Positions 1 to 7,101 of a DNA stretch of 33,019 bases are shown piece after piece (position 1 is the stretch's first letter; every line of letters begins with the position of its first letter). The stretch is from an uncultured Prevotella sp. (GTDB lineage Bacteria > Bacteroidota > Bacteroidia > Bacteroidales > Bacteroidaceae): NCBI GenBank assembly GCA_900315545.1, contig OMZM01000019.1:1-33019 (forward strand), given 5' to 3'. Made by a program: the position numbers and the translations under genes. The notes under the pieces were generated by a model, which worked only from the letters and a program-made list of their open reading frames with translations, had not been told where the DNA came from and ran no database searches.

Positions 1-144
1 TTGTGTTTGGTCTGGAAATTAACAGATTTTTGCTATTTCAGGGGCTGTAAAATTTCTATTTGGAGAGTTTTTGTCTGTCAAAAGTTTTCATAAAATCGGA
101 GGGATAGGGAGAAAGCGCGAACAGTTTGGCACGGTTTTTGCAGG
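1..144 (+). repeat. Dispersed ~424-bp repeat, copy A (left-truncated)
   Basis: These bases match the last third of the repeats at 11401-11824 (reverse complement) and 27082-27505. Shared blocks are the ggaaattaac segment near the start, ctatttggagagtttttgtc (55-74) followed by tgtcaaaa, and tttggcacggtttttgcagg (125-144). The copy begins at the window edge, so its inverted-repeat core lies outside. The corresponding part of the copy at 27082-27505 is also about 144 nt, so no large indel has occurred. I see no convincing gene here. The reading frame from 71 to 289 is built from repeat sequence and the tandem repeats beyond it. Confidence 0.8.
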
Positions 145-183
145 GTGGAGATTTTATGGGAGGAAATATAGGAAATTAGAGGG

Positions 184-219
184 TATAGATAATCTAGATG
201 GTTTAGATGGACTAGATTA
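184..219. repeat. 9-nt tandem repeat (four degenerate units)
   Basis: Four consecutive 9-nt units share a central TAGAT: tatagataa, tctagatgg, tttagatgg, actagatta. They lie just beyond the conserved end of repeat copy A. No function is apparent. Confidence 0.6.
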
Positions 220-236
220 TATAGTGAGTATGGAAA

Positions 237-263
237 ACTTAGGTGTTTTGGGAAATCCTAAGT
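237..263. other. Imperfect hairpin
   Basis: acttagg (237-243) can pair with cctaagt (257-263) across a 13-nt loop. There is no T-run on the minus strand after it, so it is a weak terminator candidate for the leftward nhaD transcript. It may be incidental. Confidence 0.25.
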
Positions 264-289
264 GCTTAAGGAGAGCTGTGTTAAGATAA

Positions 290-314
290 TGGTTATGGTT
301 ATGGTTATGGTTTT
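290..314. repeat. Hexanucleotide tandem repeat (ggttat)
   Basis: ggttat is repeated three times at 291-308 and followed by a partial unit, ggtttt. The tract lies 15 nt past the stop codon of nhaD, in its 3' flank. Such tracts can vary in length by slippage, but nothing here indicates phase variation of a gene. Confidence 0.7.
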
Positions 315-328
315 CGTTGTCGTTGCTG

Positions 329-1714
329 TTATACCGTCAGCGACAGTATGGCTGCTCCTGCGGCTGCTCCTGCGAGGACTCTCCATGTTATGTTGCGCAG
401 ATACCATGAGAATGTTACGCGTTCCATCTTGAGGTATGCGAGCCCACTCATGGAGCCGAGTCCGAAGATGTTTCCTCCTACTGCAACGGCATAGGCTATG
501 ACAATCCAGTATGTTCCGTCTTGCGCGTACATATTATTAATATATTGCTGTGCTTCTGCCGATGTGCAGACGTCGTTGAAAGAGAAGAATGTTATGGCTG
601 TGGCGAAATTGTCGACGACGGTGCTCATGAGGGCTGCTGCCGTTCCCATTACCCAAGCGCTGTCGACATAGTCGGTAAGCCTTACGGAGAGCCATGTTAC
701 TACTCCTGTCTCTTTTACTACTCCGAGTGCGAGCATTATGCCCATGACGAAGAGCATCATCTGTATGACTCCGTACTGCAATACTCTCGGCATGCGCCGC
801 TGTATCATCTTGTCTACGTTCATGAGCTTGCGGTTGAATATCTCGTTGACAATCCACAGCACTGACAGTACGCAGAGTGCGCCGAGGAACGGGCTCAGCT
901 TGGTTATGTTGTGGAAGGTAGGTATGAACCATAGTCCTCCTATTCCGACTATGAGCATAATGATGCGCTGTATGTTGTTGAGGTTTGTATCGTCTCCGCG
1001 ATAGATTATTTCCCTTTCGTAGAGGTCGATGCGCTCCGGCAGCATTCCCGACAGCAGCAGCATGGTAGTCGCCCATGCCGCCAGACATGGCAGAACTAAA
1101 GCCAGGAACAGTCCTGAAGCCGTAACAGCCTCCATGTTCCATAGCACGAGCCCTGTCGGGTCTCCGATGACCGTCATTGCTCCTCCGTAGTTGGCAGACA
1201 GTACGATGGCAGCTCCGTAGACGAGCCGTTGCCTGTGCTGCCTGACATTCTTTATCATTATGACAAGCATCATGATGGTTGTCGTGAGACTGTCGAGGTT
1301 AGCCGACAGCAGCAGCGTAATGATGGCAGTAAGCCAGAGGAACTTCTTGCTGTTGCGCGTGCGTGTCCAGATGGAGAAATAGTCGAAACATCCGTTGTTG
1401 TTCAGTATTTCCACAATCGTCATTGTAGACAGTAGGAACAGCAGAATTTCAGACGAGCGTCCTACATATCTGAGGAAAATGTTTTCTGCTATATATTGCT
1501 TCACAGCCGTGCTTGTGGCTATTGCTCCGTTGAGCCAGTCGACGTATTCGCCCTGATGCTGGCTCATGACATAGTCGGTACCCCAGCAGATGTAAAGCAC
1601 CCATCCCACCGTGCCTGCAAATATGGCTACGGCAGCCTTGTTGACGTTTGTGATTCGTTCCGTGGCAATGAGAATATAAGCCAAAAACAGTATTGCAATG
1701 ATGATGAGTGTCAT
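329..1714 (-). CDS. nhaD: NhaD-type Na+/H+ antiporter
   Basis: This is a 461-residue multi-spanning inner-membrane protein of the ion transporter superfamily, NhaD branch, which exports Na+ (or Li+) in exchange for protons. Evidence is the overall hydrophobic pattern with about a dozen membrane segments and conserved signatures in the usual order: SSEILLFLLSTMTIVE, NLDSLTTTIMM, SANYGGAMTVIGDPTG, STVVDNFATA and GGNIFGLGSMSGLAY. The acidic and Asn/Thr residues in these loops are typical of ion coordination in the family. The length is normal. The start at 1714 gives a hydrophobic first helix directly, and a TAnnTTTG element lies 27 nt upstream. The gene diverges from the Plug-type gene and is followed by short tandem repeats. 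The NhaD call is firm. The preferred ion is inferred. Confidence 0.9.
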   Translation of the reverse strand: MTLIIIAILFLAYILIATERITNVNKAAVAIFAGTVGWVLYICWGTDYVMSQHQGEYVDWLNGAIATSTAVKQYIAENIFLRYVGRSSEILLFLLSTMTIVEILNNNGCFDYFSIWTRTRNSKKFLWLTAIITLLLSANLDSLTTTIMMLVIMIKNVRQHRQRLVYGAAIVLSANYGGAMTVIGDPTGLVLWNMEAVTASGLFLALVLPCLAAWATTMLLLSGMLPERIDLYEREIIYRGDDTNLNNIQRIIMLIVGIGGLWFIPTFHNITKLSPFLGALCVLSVLWIVNEIFNRKLMNVDKMIQRRMPRVLQYGVIQMMLFVMGIMLALGVVKETGVVTWLSVRLTDYVDSAWVMGTAAALMSTVVDNFATAITFFSFNDVCTSAEAQQYINNMYAQDGTYWIVIAYAVAVGGNIFGLGSMSGLAYLKMERVTFSWYLRNITWRVLAGAAAGAAILSLTV

Positions 1715-1740
1715 GGGTGTATCGCTTTATGTTTACGGCA

Positions 1741-1748
1741 CAAAGGTA
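1741..1748 (-). promoter_or_regulatory. Promoter -7 element for nhaD
   Basis: On the minus strand this reads TACCTTTG, a perfect match to the Bacteroidota TAnnTTTG element. A TTTG box at 19-21 nt spacing is not evident, so only the proximal element is claimed. Confidence 0.6.
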
Positions 1749-1801
1749 GTAAAAGTTTTTTATTTATATTGTAACAAGAAGATTTTTTTGTTTTGTTTTT
1801 A

Positions 1802-1834
1802 TTTGCATAATATCGGAAATAATGCGTATCTTTG
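1802..1834 (+). promoter_or_regulatory. Promoter for the Plug-type gene
   Basis: TTTG (1802-1805) is separated by 21 nt from TATCTTTG (1827-1834), matching the Bacteroidota -33/-7 pattern. Transcription should begin near 1838-1842, so the ATG at 1839 would be nearly leaderless. This favours the ATG at 1854 as the translation start. Confidence 0.7.
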
Positions 1835-1853
1835 TCAGATGAATAATTATTTT

Positions 1854-3101
1854 ATGAGAAAGATAACATTGTTTCTGTTTCTGCTGCTGTGTGCCAACGG
1901 CATGTGTCAACGGCATGAGGTGCTTGACGAAAGCATAGCCAGCCTGCAGGTGGTAGCCGACGACAACTGGCTCTCCCTGCCCATGATAGAGCTGCGCTCG
2001 CACCAGCATATCAACATAGGCTTCGACGACCTGTCGCATACCTACCGCCGCTTTGCCTACAAGATAGAGCACTGTGAGTCGGACTGGACTGTGTCAGACC
2101 AACTGTTTCAGAGTGATTTCATAGACGGCTTTGCTACGGGCAACCTTATAGAAGACATAGAAGAGTCGATAAACACTACCGTGCTCTACACTCACTATTC
2201 GTTCAGCATTCCCAACCGACAGTGCCGGCTGAAGATGAGCGGCAACTACCGCGTAACAATATATGACGACAACGACGACGCGCGCCCCGTAGCCACTGCC
2301 TGCTTCATGGTGGTAGACCGACAGATGGGCGTGCAGCTTGACGTTACGACGAATACCGACATAGACGTAAACAACCGGCATCAGCAAGTGGTCATGCAGC
2401 TGAACTACGGCAACGTGAACGTAGTCAATCCGTCGGCACAGATAAAGACCGTAGTCGTGCAGAACCAGCAATGGAACGATGCACGCATAAACGCCAAACC
2501 GCAGTATGTGATGAACAACGGGCTGCGTTGGGAACACTGTCGCGACTATATCTTCGACGGCGGCAATGAGTATCATAAGTTTGAAGTTCTCGACCCTACG
2601 CATCCGACGATGGGCGTCGACCGTATAGACTGGGACGGGGAGAGCTATCAGGTGTATGTCTTCCCAGACATGCCGGTATCGAACTATATCTACGACGAGG
2701 ATGCCAACGGATGCTTCTATATCCGCAACAGCGACAACTATGAGAACGACAGGACATCGGATTATGTGTTTGTGAACTTTGAACTGCACGTGCCCTACAG
2801 ATACAACGGCGACGTGTATGTGAACGGTGTATGGACAAACAACCGCTTCATGCCCGAAAACAAGATGGCATACGACCATGAGAGCCGTTGCTATCGTGCC
2901 AGCATACTGCTGAAACAAGGCTACTACTCGTATAACTATCTTCTACATTCGGCAGACGGCACTGTGGGACTCGTACCAAGTGAGGGCAATTTCTTCCAGA
3001 CCGAAAACAGCTATACGGCACTTGTCTACTATCGTGAGCCTGGCGGTCGCAGCGATTTGCTGATAGGTGAGGGGCATATCGGCGGACGCCGCACACGTTA
3101 A
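1854..3101 (+). CDS. DUF5103 / type IX secretion Plug-type protein
   Basis: This is a secreted protein of about 415 residues that I recognise as the DUF5103 family, now described as the type IX secretion system Plug protein. Plug proteins close the SprA outer-membrane translocon channel when it is idle. The N-terminus is a typical signal peptide (MRKITLFLFLLLCANGMCQ). It is followed by a beta-rich region with the family's FRYKIEH/DW-like beginning (FAYKIEHCESDWTVSDQ) and later segments such as YIFDGGNEYHKFE and DVYVNGVWTNN. In-frame ATGs exist at 1698, 1839 and 1854. I chose 1854 because the promoter lies between the first two and because the signal peptide starts there. The gene is alone, with tRNA-Ser following after about 80 nt. 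The family call is good. The Plug role comes from characterised homologues and is not proven for this copy. Confidence 0.82.
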   Translation: MRKITLFLFLLLCANGMCQRHEVLDESIASLQVVADDNWLSLPMIELRSHQHINIGFDDLSHTYRRFAYKIEHCESDWTVSDQLFQSDFIDGFATGNLIEDIEESINTTVLYTHYSFSIPNRQCRLKMSGNYRVTIYDDNDDARPVATACFMVVDRQMGVQLDVTTNTDIDVNNRHQQVVMQLNYGNVNVVNPSAQIKTVVVQNQQWNDARINAKPQYVMNNGLRWEHCRDYIFDGGNEYHKFEVLDPTHPTMGVDRIDWDGESYQVYVFPDMPVSNYIYDEDANGCFYIRNSDNYENDRTSDYVFVNFELHVPYRYNGDVYVNGVWTNNRFMPENKMAYDHESRCYRASILLKQGYYSYNYLLHSADGTVGLVPSEGNFFQTENSYTALVYYREPGGRSDLLIGEGHIGGRRTR

Positions 3102-3137
3102 TCTCTGTTAAGTGGGAGAAATTTTTTCGGCAAGGCT

Positions 3138-3168
3138 TTTGCAGTAATAGAAATAATTTATACTTTTG
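3138..3168 (+). promoter_or_regulatory. Promoter for tRNA-Ser(CGA)
   Basis: TTTG (3138-3141), a 19-nt spacer, then TACTTTTG (3161-3168). This is an excellent Bacteroidota promoter ending 13 nt before the mature tRNA 5' end. Confidence 0.8.
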
Positions 3169-3181
3169 CATCCGCATTTCG

Positions 3182-3269
3182 GGAAGGTTGGCAGAGTGAT
3201 CGATCGCGCTGGACTCGAAATCCGGTATACCCTTTTCGGGTATCGGGGGTTTGAATCCCTCACCTTCCG
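3182..3269 (+). tRNA. tRNA-Ser(CGA)
   Basis: This is an 88-nt class II tRNA. The acceptor stem is ggaaggt (3182-3188) with accttcc (3262-3268) and discriminator G at 3269. The anticodon stem is ctgga/tccgg with loop ctcgaaa, giving anticodon CGA at 3216-3218 (reads UCG). The long variable arm (ggtatacccttttcgggtatc region) is typical of serine tRNAs. The T-loop is tttgaat. CCA is not encoded. Confidence 0.95.
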
Positions 3270-3273
3270 CTAC

Positions 3274-3315
3274 AGCGAGGGGAGAAACTTATCTCTGTTT
3301 CTCCCCTCGCTTTTG
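3274..3315 (+). terminator. Rho-independent terminator after tRNA-Ser(CGA)
   Basis: A 15-bp stem pairs agcgaggggagaaac (3274-3288) with gtttctcccctcgct (3297-3311) around an 8-nt loop. It is followed by TTTTG. It begins 5 nt after the tRNA. Confidence 0.9.
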
Positions 3316-3359
3316 TATTCCTGCACCGATATTCATCTGATAAAACCGTAGATTACAGA

Positions 3360-3433
3360 ATGGAGAGGCAACCTCCGAAAATGAAGAAAGCCAGTCGTAA
3401 TGACTGGCTTTATAGTTGCGGAGGCAGGACTCG
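3360..3433. repeat. Duplicated tRNA-fMet 3' end plus terminator, remnant copy
   Basis: This 74-nt segment repeats 3514-3588 almost exactly. Read on the minus strand it holds the last ~19 nt of the initiator tRNA (cgagtcctgcctccgcaac), then a terminator-like hairpin (3387-3396 with 3402-3411) and the shared ggaggttgcctctcca tail. The hairpin stems are identical in both copies, but the loops differ (gtaat here, cgaa with one extra stem pair in the other). The rest of the tRNA is missing and replaced by unrelated GC-rich sequence at 3434-3513. It is a scar of duplication or integration, not a functional tRNA. Confidence 0.75.
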
Positions 3434-3513
3434 TTCTTCATCGAGCGTCGTCGCGACGTCGGCATTGCCGGTGGCGACACATGGACGCGAGGTAACTGCG
3501 ACCGGAGTGTTGC
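3434..3513. other. GC-rich spacer between the two tRNA 3'-end copies
   Basis: These 80 nt are visibly richer in G and C than the flanks and contain the palindrome cgtcgcgacg near 3447-3456. They sit where the 5' part of a second tRNA would be. A weak resemblance to the tRNA D-arm (gcagtt on the minus strand) could reflect a decayed tRNA copy. No gene is supported. Confidence 0.4.
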
Positions 3514-3588
3514 ATGGAGAGGCAACCTCCGAAAATGAAGAAAGCCAGTCTCGAAAGACTGGCTTTATAGTTGCGGAGGCAGGACTCG
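3514..3588. repeat. Duplicated tRNA-fMet 3' end plus terminator, functional copy
   Basis: This is the partner of the repeat at 3360-3433, offset by about 154 nt. This copy is joined to the complete tRNA-fMet. The shared block runs from the tail downstream of the terminator through the hairpin into the T-arm of the tRNA, and ends at the T-loop. Confidence 0.75.
3541..3566 (-). terminator. Terminator hairpin after tRNA-fMet
   Basis: An 11-bp stem (aaagccagtct with agactggcttt) closes a loop that reads TTCG on the minus strand, so the transcript would have a UUCG tetraloop. T-rich sequence follows on the minus strand. It starts 4 nt past the tRNA 3' end. Confidence 0.8.
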
Positions 3589-3643
3589 AACATGCGACCT
3601 CCAGGTTATGAGCCTGGCGAGCTACCAACTGCTCCACTCCGCG
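3571..3643 (-). tRNA. Initiator tRNA-fMet(CAT)
   Basis: On the minus strand the acceptor begins CGCGGAG and ends CTCCGCA with discriminator A, leaving C1 opposite A72. That mismatch is the hallmark of bacterial initiator tRNA. The D-stem gagc/gctc has the initiator-type A11-U24 pair. The anticodon loop is CTCATAA (CAT at 3608-3610) on stem CCAGG/CCTGG. Two oddities: the usual three G-C pairs beneath the loop are reduced to two (A29-U41), and the T-stem GCATG/CCTGC has a U52-C62 mismatch. A strong promoter and a terminator flank the gene, so I treat it as expressed. CCA is not encoded. Confidence 0.88.
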
Positions 3644-3664
3644 ATGTTATTTGTTTTGTGGCTG

Positions 3665-3696
3665 CAAAGGTATTACTTTCTTTTTAATTGTGCAAA
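3665..3696 (-). promoter_or_regulatory. Promoter for tRNA-fMet
   Basis: On the minus strand TTTG (complement of 3693-3696), a 20-nt spacer, then TACCTTTG (complement of 3665-3672). It ends about 21 nt before the mature tRNA. Confidence 0.8.
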
Positions 3697-3752
3697 TATT
3701 TGCGGTTATATTTTTGAATTTAGCCTAATTTTGTTCATCACTTCGATTTTTC

Positions 3753-3784
3753 TTTGGCAGTTTATGGCATTATGATTACTTTTG
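3753..3784 (+). promoter_or_regulatory. Promoter for the nucleotidyltransferase gene
   Basis: TTTG (3753-3756), a 20-nt spacer, then TACTTTTG (3777-3784). The predicted leader to the ATG at 3825 is about 35 nt. Confidence 0.75.
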
Positions 3785-3824
3785 CAGCATAAAACAAAAA
3801 CAAATAAACAAGTTATCAGTAAAT

Positions 3825-4736
3825 ATGAAACCAACATTATTATTATTGGCAGCCGGAATGGGTAGTCGTTACGGCGGACTGAAACAGCTTGACGGTGTTG
3901 GACCAAATGGAGAGACGATAATGGACTATTCCATATACGACGCCATCCAGTCGGGTTTTGGAAAGATAGTATTTGTTATCCGCAAGGATTTCGAACAAGA
4001 ATTTCGCGATAAAGTGCTGAGCAAATATGAAGGGCACATACCAACCGAGCTTGTTTTCCAGAGTATAGATGCACTACCTGAGGGCTTCACCTGTCCCGAA
4101 GGACGCGAGAAGCCATGGGGCACAAACCATGCTGTGCTGATGGCTAAGGATGTCATAAATGAGCCATTCCTTGCAATCAACTGCGATGACTTCTACGGTC
4201 GTGATGCCTTCAACGTAATGGGACGTTTCCTGTCTGGACTTGCAGACGGCAACGAAAACAGCTATGCCATGGTTGGTTTCCGCGTAGGAAACACGCTGTC
4301 GGAAAACGGCACCGTATCGCGCGGAGTATGTACAACCAATGCCGAAGGACATCTGACAACAGTCGTTGAGCGTACCAAGATAGCCCGCGTAGACGGCAAG
4401 GTAAGCTATAAGGATGAAAACGACGAGTGGGTCGTGATAGATGACAATACGCCAGTATCAATGAACATGTGGGGTTTCACTCCCGACTATTTCCGCTATA
4501 GCGAGAATTATTTCCGCGAATTTCTGTCGGACGAAAAGAACATGACAAACCTGAAGTCGGAATACTTCATTCCGCTGATGGTGAACAAACTCATAACAGA
4601 CGGTACTGCATCGGTAAGTGTACTCGACACAACGAGCAAGTGGTTTGGCGTTACTTATCCGGAGGACCGTCCGGAAACTGTTGCACGAATAAAGAAACTG
4701 GTTGAGGAAGGAGTTTACCCAAACAAACTGTTCTGA
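3825..4736 (+). CDS. Sugar-phosphate nucleotidyltransferase family protein
   Basis: This is a 303-residue cytoplasmic protein of the NTP-transferase (GT-A fold) family, whose members join a nucleotide to a sugar 1-phosphate or a related alcohol phosphate. The N-terminal LLLAAGMGSRYGGLKQLDGV is the classic nucleotide-binding loop (G-x-G-x-R ... K-Q). The metal-binding region is visible as FLAINCDDFYG around residue 123. Near the C-terminus, VLDTTSKWFGVTYPEDRP is the segment seen in this Bacteroidota subfamily. The start at 3825 is supported by the promoter and by the position of the loop. The gene stands alone and ends at a bidirectional terminator. The substrate cannot be read from the sequence. 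It is not GlmU-like, having no left-handed beta-helix domain. Confidence 0.8.
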   Translation: MKPTLLLLAAGMGSRYGGLKQLDGVGPNGETIMDYSIYDAIQSGFGKIVFVIRKDFEQEFRDKVLSKYEGHIPTELVFQSIDALPEGFTCPEGREKPWGTNHAVLMAKDVINEPFLAINCDDFYGRDAFNVMGRFLSGLADGNENSYAMVGFRVGNTLSENGTVSRGVCTTNAEGHLTTVVERTKIARVDGKVSYKDENDEWVVIDDNTPVSMNMWGFTPDYFRYSENYFREFLSDEKNMTNLKSEYFIPLMVNKLITDGTASVSVLDTTSKWFGVTYPEDRPETVARIKKLVEEGVYPNKLF

Positions 4737-4758
4737 AATCAAGTGCTGACAGAATAAG

Positions 4759-4798
4759 AAAAAGCAATACAACGCATCTTGTCGTTGTATTGCTTTTT
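4759..4798. terminator. Bidirectional terminator
   Basis: A 16-bp perfect stem (4759-4774 with 4783-4798) closes an 8-nt loop. An A-run precedes it and a T-run follows it, so it can stop transcription from both sides. It lies between two convergent genes. Confidence 0.92.
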
Positions 4799-4818
4799 GC
4801 TATATGTTGACAATTATT

Positions 4819-5256
4819 TCAGTATTCCAGCATCTCTTTACCTGTGAAAATCAAGTTCTTGGGTATCTTCAGCCACTTCTTTTCCTTTGAAAACTTTATC
4901 GCGCTTCCCTTTAACTGTTTCAGCGTATATTTTCCTTCGCTGTCAACCTTCAGCAATGCCGTAAGGTCTTCGCTGCCGTAATCGTTGACGACAGTCAGTT
5001 CGGCAGTGCTTTCGTCTGTAATGTCAGCATCTACAATAATCCATTTCCTGTAGTCGTAATCGGCGAAAATATATCCAGCGACGCAGCCAAGCAATTCCTG
5101 TCCTTCGACAACGACATCCTTGTCGTAGAAGTTTATAACCATTCCAACACCTTCCTCGCTGCTTGTCAGTTTAGCCTTAAAGACGTTGTTCTCCTGTGCT
5201 TTCAGTTCAGAAACAAAAGCAAGAGTAATTACAAAAATAAGTATAATCTTTCTCAT
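4819..5256 (-). CDS. Small secreted protein of unknown function
   Basis: The protein has 145 residues with a clear signal peptide (MRKIILIFVITLAFVSELKAQ), probably cut after AKA-like LKA at residue 20. The mature part is a short, mostly beta-strand-like domain, with alternating hydrophobic stretches such as GMVINFYDKDVVV and AELTVVNDY, ending WLKIPKNLIFTGKEMLEY. I do not recognise the family. It is probably periplasmic and soluble, with no lipobox and no further membrane segment. It is a single-gene unit with a TAnnTTTG element 20 nt upstream of the ATG, convergent with the nucleotidyltransferase gene and divergent from the glycogen genes. Confidence 0.75.
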   Translation of the reverse strand: MRKIILIFVITLAFVSELKAQENNVFKAKLTSSEEGVGMVINFYDKDVVVEGQELLGCVAGYIFADYDYRKWIIVDADITDESTAELTVVNDYGSEDLTALLKVDSEGKYTLKQLKGSAIKFSKEKKWLKIPKNLIFTGKEMLEY

Positions 5257-5276
5257 GTTATAAATTTTAGTAAAAG

Positions 5277-5284
5277 CAAAAGTA
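5277..5284 (-). promoter_or_regulatory. Promoter -7 element for the small secreted protein
   Basis: On the minus strand this reads TACTTTTG, matching TAnnTTTG. No good upstream TTTG box at the usual distance. Confidence 0.55.
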
Positions 5285-5360
5285 GTAAATATAAATCAAA
5301 TTCGTTTAGTTTTTAACTAAAAATATACATTATAAATGCAAAAATATTCTTTTTTTTATT

Positions 5361-5368
5361 TACATTTG
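5361..5368 (+). promoter_or_regulatory. Promoter -7 element for the glycogen operon
   Basis: TACATTTG, matching TAnnTTTG, lies 59 nt before the glycogen synthase ATG. The upstream box is weak. Confidence 0.55.
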
Positions 5369-5427
5369 CATTCGTTATTACAATTCCTTTCATTTCTATA
5401 GGTGTTTAAAGTAATACTAATTTTTAT

Positions 5428-7089
5428 ATGGATAAATCATTTTTACCCAATTATATTATAGAATCGAGTTGGGAAGTTTGCAATAAAGTAGGTGGCATAT
5501 ATACCGTACTGTCCAGTCGTGCGAGAATGATGCAGTTGTTTAAGCATGACAAGGTAATATTCATAGGTCCTGATTTTGGCGATAAAGTACCGTCAGACAT
5601 TTTTGAGCCAGACTATCGAATATTCCCTAACTGGCAGGTAGCAGCAGCCGAAGAAGGCTTGCACATCCGTGTAGGCAGATGGCTCATACCTGGAAACCCA
5701 ATAGCTGTATTGGTGGAATATGAACAATATTACAGCAACAAGAACTATATATACTCAAAACTGTGGAGCGATTTCAGTGTCGACAGCCTGCATTCCTATG
5801 GCGACTACGATGAGGCGTCGATGTTCTCATATGCTTCGGCAAAGGTGGTAGAGAGCTTCTGTTCTCATGTTGCCAACATGAATGACAACATAGTTTTTCA
5901 TGGTAACGAATGGATGTCAGGTCTCGGACTCTTGTATGTACGCAAATTCCTCCCACATGTGGCAACTGTGTTTACAACTCATGCCACGAGTATCGGGCGC
6001 AGCATAGCCGGCAACGGCAAGCCTTTGTACGATTATTTCACAGGATATAACGGCGACCAGATGGCATTTGAGCTGAACATGCAGAGTAAGCATTCCATTG
6101 AGAAGCAGACTGCTCACAATGTTGACTGCTTCACGACCGTGAGTTCTATCACTGCACGTGAATGTGAACAATTGCTTGAGAAAGCACCCGACATAGTTAC
6201 TCCAAACGGTTTCAATGATGATTTTGTACCCTACGGAACAGGTTATACCCGCCGCAGGTATGAGAGTCGCAGGAAACTTTTCAAAATAGCCAATGCCCTT
6301 ACAGGCAAGCGCTTCTCTGAAACGACAACCATTATTTCGATAAGTGGTCGCAATGAGTTCCGCAATAAAGGTATAGACATATTCATTCGTGCCGTAAAGA
6401 ACCTGAAAAACTACGAGAACAAAAAACGCAGCATATTGGCTCTGGTGTGTGTGCCATGTTGGACGAGCGGTGCAAGGGAGGATTTAACAGAGCGCTTATC
6501 GGTTAAGACGAAGTATGACACGCCACTGCCAAACAGTTTTACAACCCATGAACTGCACGACATGGAACATGATACCATAGCGCAGCAGTTAAAATCATTT
6601 GACAATACAGATAAGTCGTGCGATGTTACAATCCTTATGGTGCCAGTCTATCTTGACGGTAAGGATGGAATAGTAAATATGTCGTACTATGATACGCTGA
6701 TAGCCAACGACCTTTGTATCTATCCGTCGTATTATGAGCCATGGGGATATACACCGTTGGAGTCAATAGCATTTCATATACCATGTATAACGACATCGCT
6801 TGCCGGTTTTGGTCAGTGGGTTCTTCAGGAGTTTAAGGGAAAGGAAACATCGCTTAATCGCGGCGTACTTGTAGTGGAACGCAACGACCACAACGAAGAC
6901 GAGGTTGTTGGAAAAATAACAGATGCGATACTGAATTATGTATCAAACGACGGCGATACAACAAAGCGTGCTCACGAACATGCACGTCGCCTGTCGCTGA
7001 AAGCGTTATGGACGAACTTTTTTGATAATTATATAGAGGCTTATGACATAGCATTCAAAAAAGCATTTGAAAGAAGAAAAAACAGTTAA
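5428..7089 (+). CDS. Glycogen synthase, GT3 (eukaryote-like) family
   Basis: This is a 553-residue cytoplasmic glycosyltransferase that extends alpha-1,4-glucan. It belongs to the GT3 family best known from yeast and animals, not the GT5 GlgA family of E. coli. The N-terminus, ESSWEVCNKVGGIYTVLSS, is the GT3 signature around the sugar-nucleotide site. FTTHATSIGRSIAGNG and TPNGFNDDF follow. The C-terminal YEPWGYTPLESIAF contains the catalytic E-x7-E pair (E437 and E445). GT3 enzymes of Bacteroidota are shorter than the ~700-residue eukaryotic ones, so this length is normal. The phosphorylase gene follows after 12 nt, so the two are almost certainly co-transcribed. The donor (UDP- or ADP-glucose) is not settled by the sequence. 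Confidence 0.92.
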   Translation: MDKSFLPNYIIESSWEVCNKVGGIYTVLSSRARMMQLFKHDKVIFIGPDFGDKVPSDIFEPDYRIFPNWQVAAAEEGLHIRVGRWLIPGNPIAVLVEYEQYYSNKNYIYSKLWSDFSVDSLHSYGDYDEASMFSYASAKVVESFCSHVANMNDNIVFHGNEWMSGLGLLYVRKFLPHVATVFTTHATSIGRSIAGNGKPLYDYFTGYNGDQMAFELNMQSKHSIEKQTAHNVDCFTTVSSITARECEQLLEKAPDIVTPNGFNDDFVPYGTGYTRRRYESRRKLFKIANALTGKRFSETTTIISISGRNEFRNKGIDIFIRAVKNLKNYENKKRSILALVCVPCWTSGAREDLTERLSVKTKYDTPLPNSFTTHELHDMEHDTIAQQLKSFDNTDKSCDVTILMVPVYLDGKDGIVNMSYYDTLIANDLCIYPSYYEPWGYTPLESIAFHIPCITTSLAGFGQWVLQEFKGKETSLNRGVLVVERNDHNEDEVVGKITDAILNYVSNDGDTTKRAHEHARRLSLKALWTNFFDNYIEAYDIAFKKAFERRKNS

Positions 7090-7101
7090 GAGAAATTAGT
7101 A

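Noticed and set aside
71-289. 72-codon frame at the left end
   Set aside because: It is made of dispersed-repeat sequence plus the 9-nt tandem repeat, which produces the NLDGLDGLD stretch. The other repeat copies do not conserve the frame.
2094-2918. Long antisense frame (274 codons) opposite the Plug-type gene
   Set aside because: Its composition (His/Val-rich) mirrors the codon use of the sense gene. It has no recognisable domain, and the sense protein is clearly real.
3360-3611. 83-codon frame across the tRNA 3'-end duplication
   Set aside because: It translates tRNA and terminator sequence twice. It is an artefact of the repeat.
3571-3643. Elongator tRNA-Met rather than initiator
   Set aside because: The C1-A72 mismatch and A11-U24 pair are initiator features. 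The weakened anticodon stem alone does not outweigh them.
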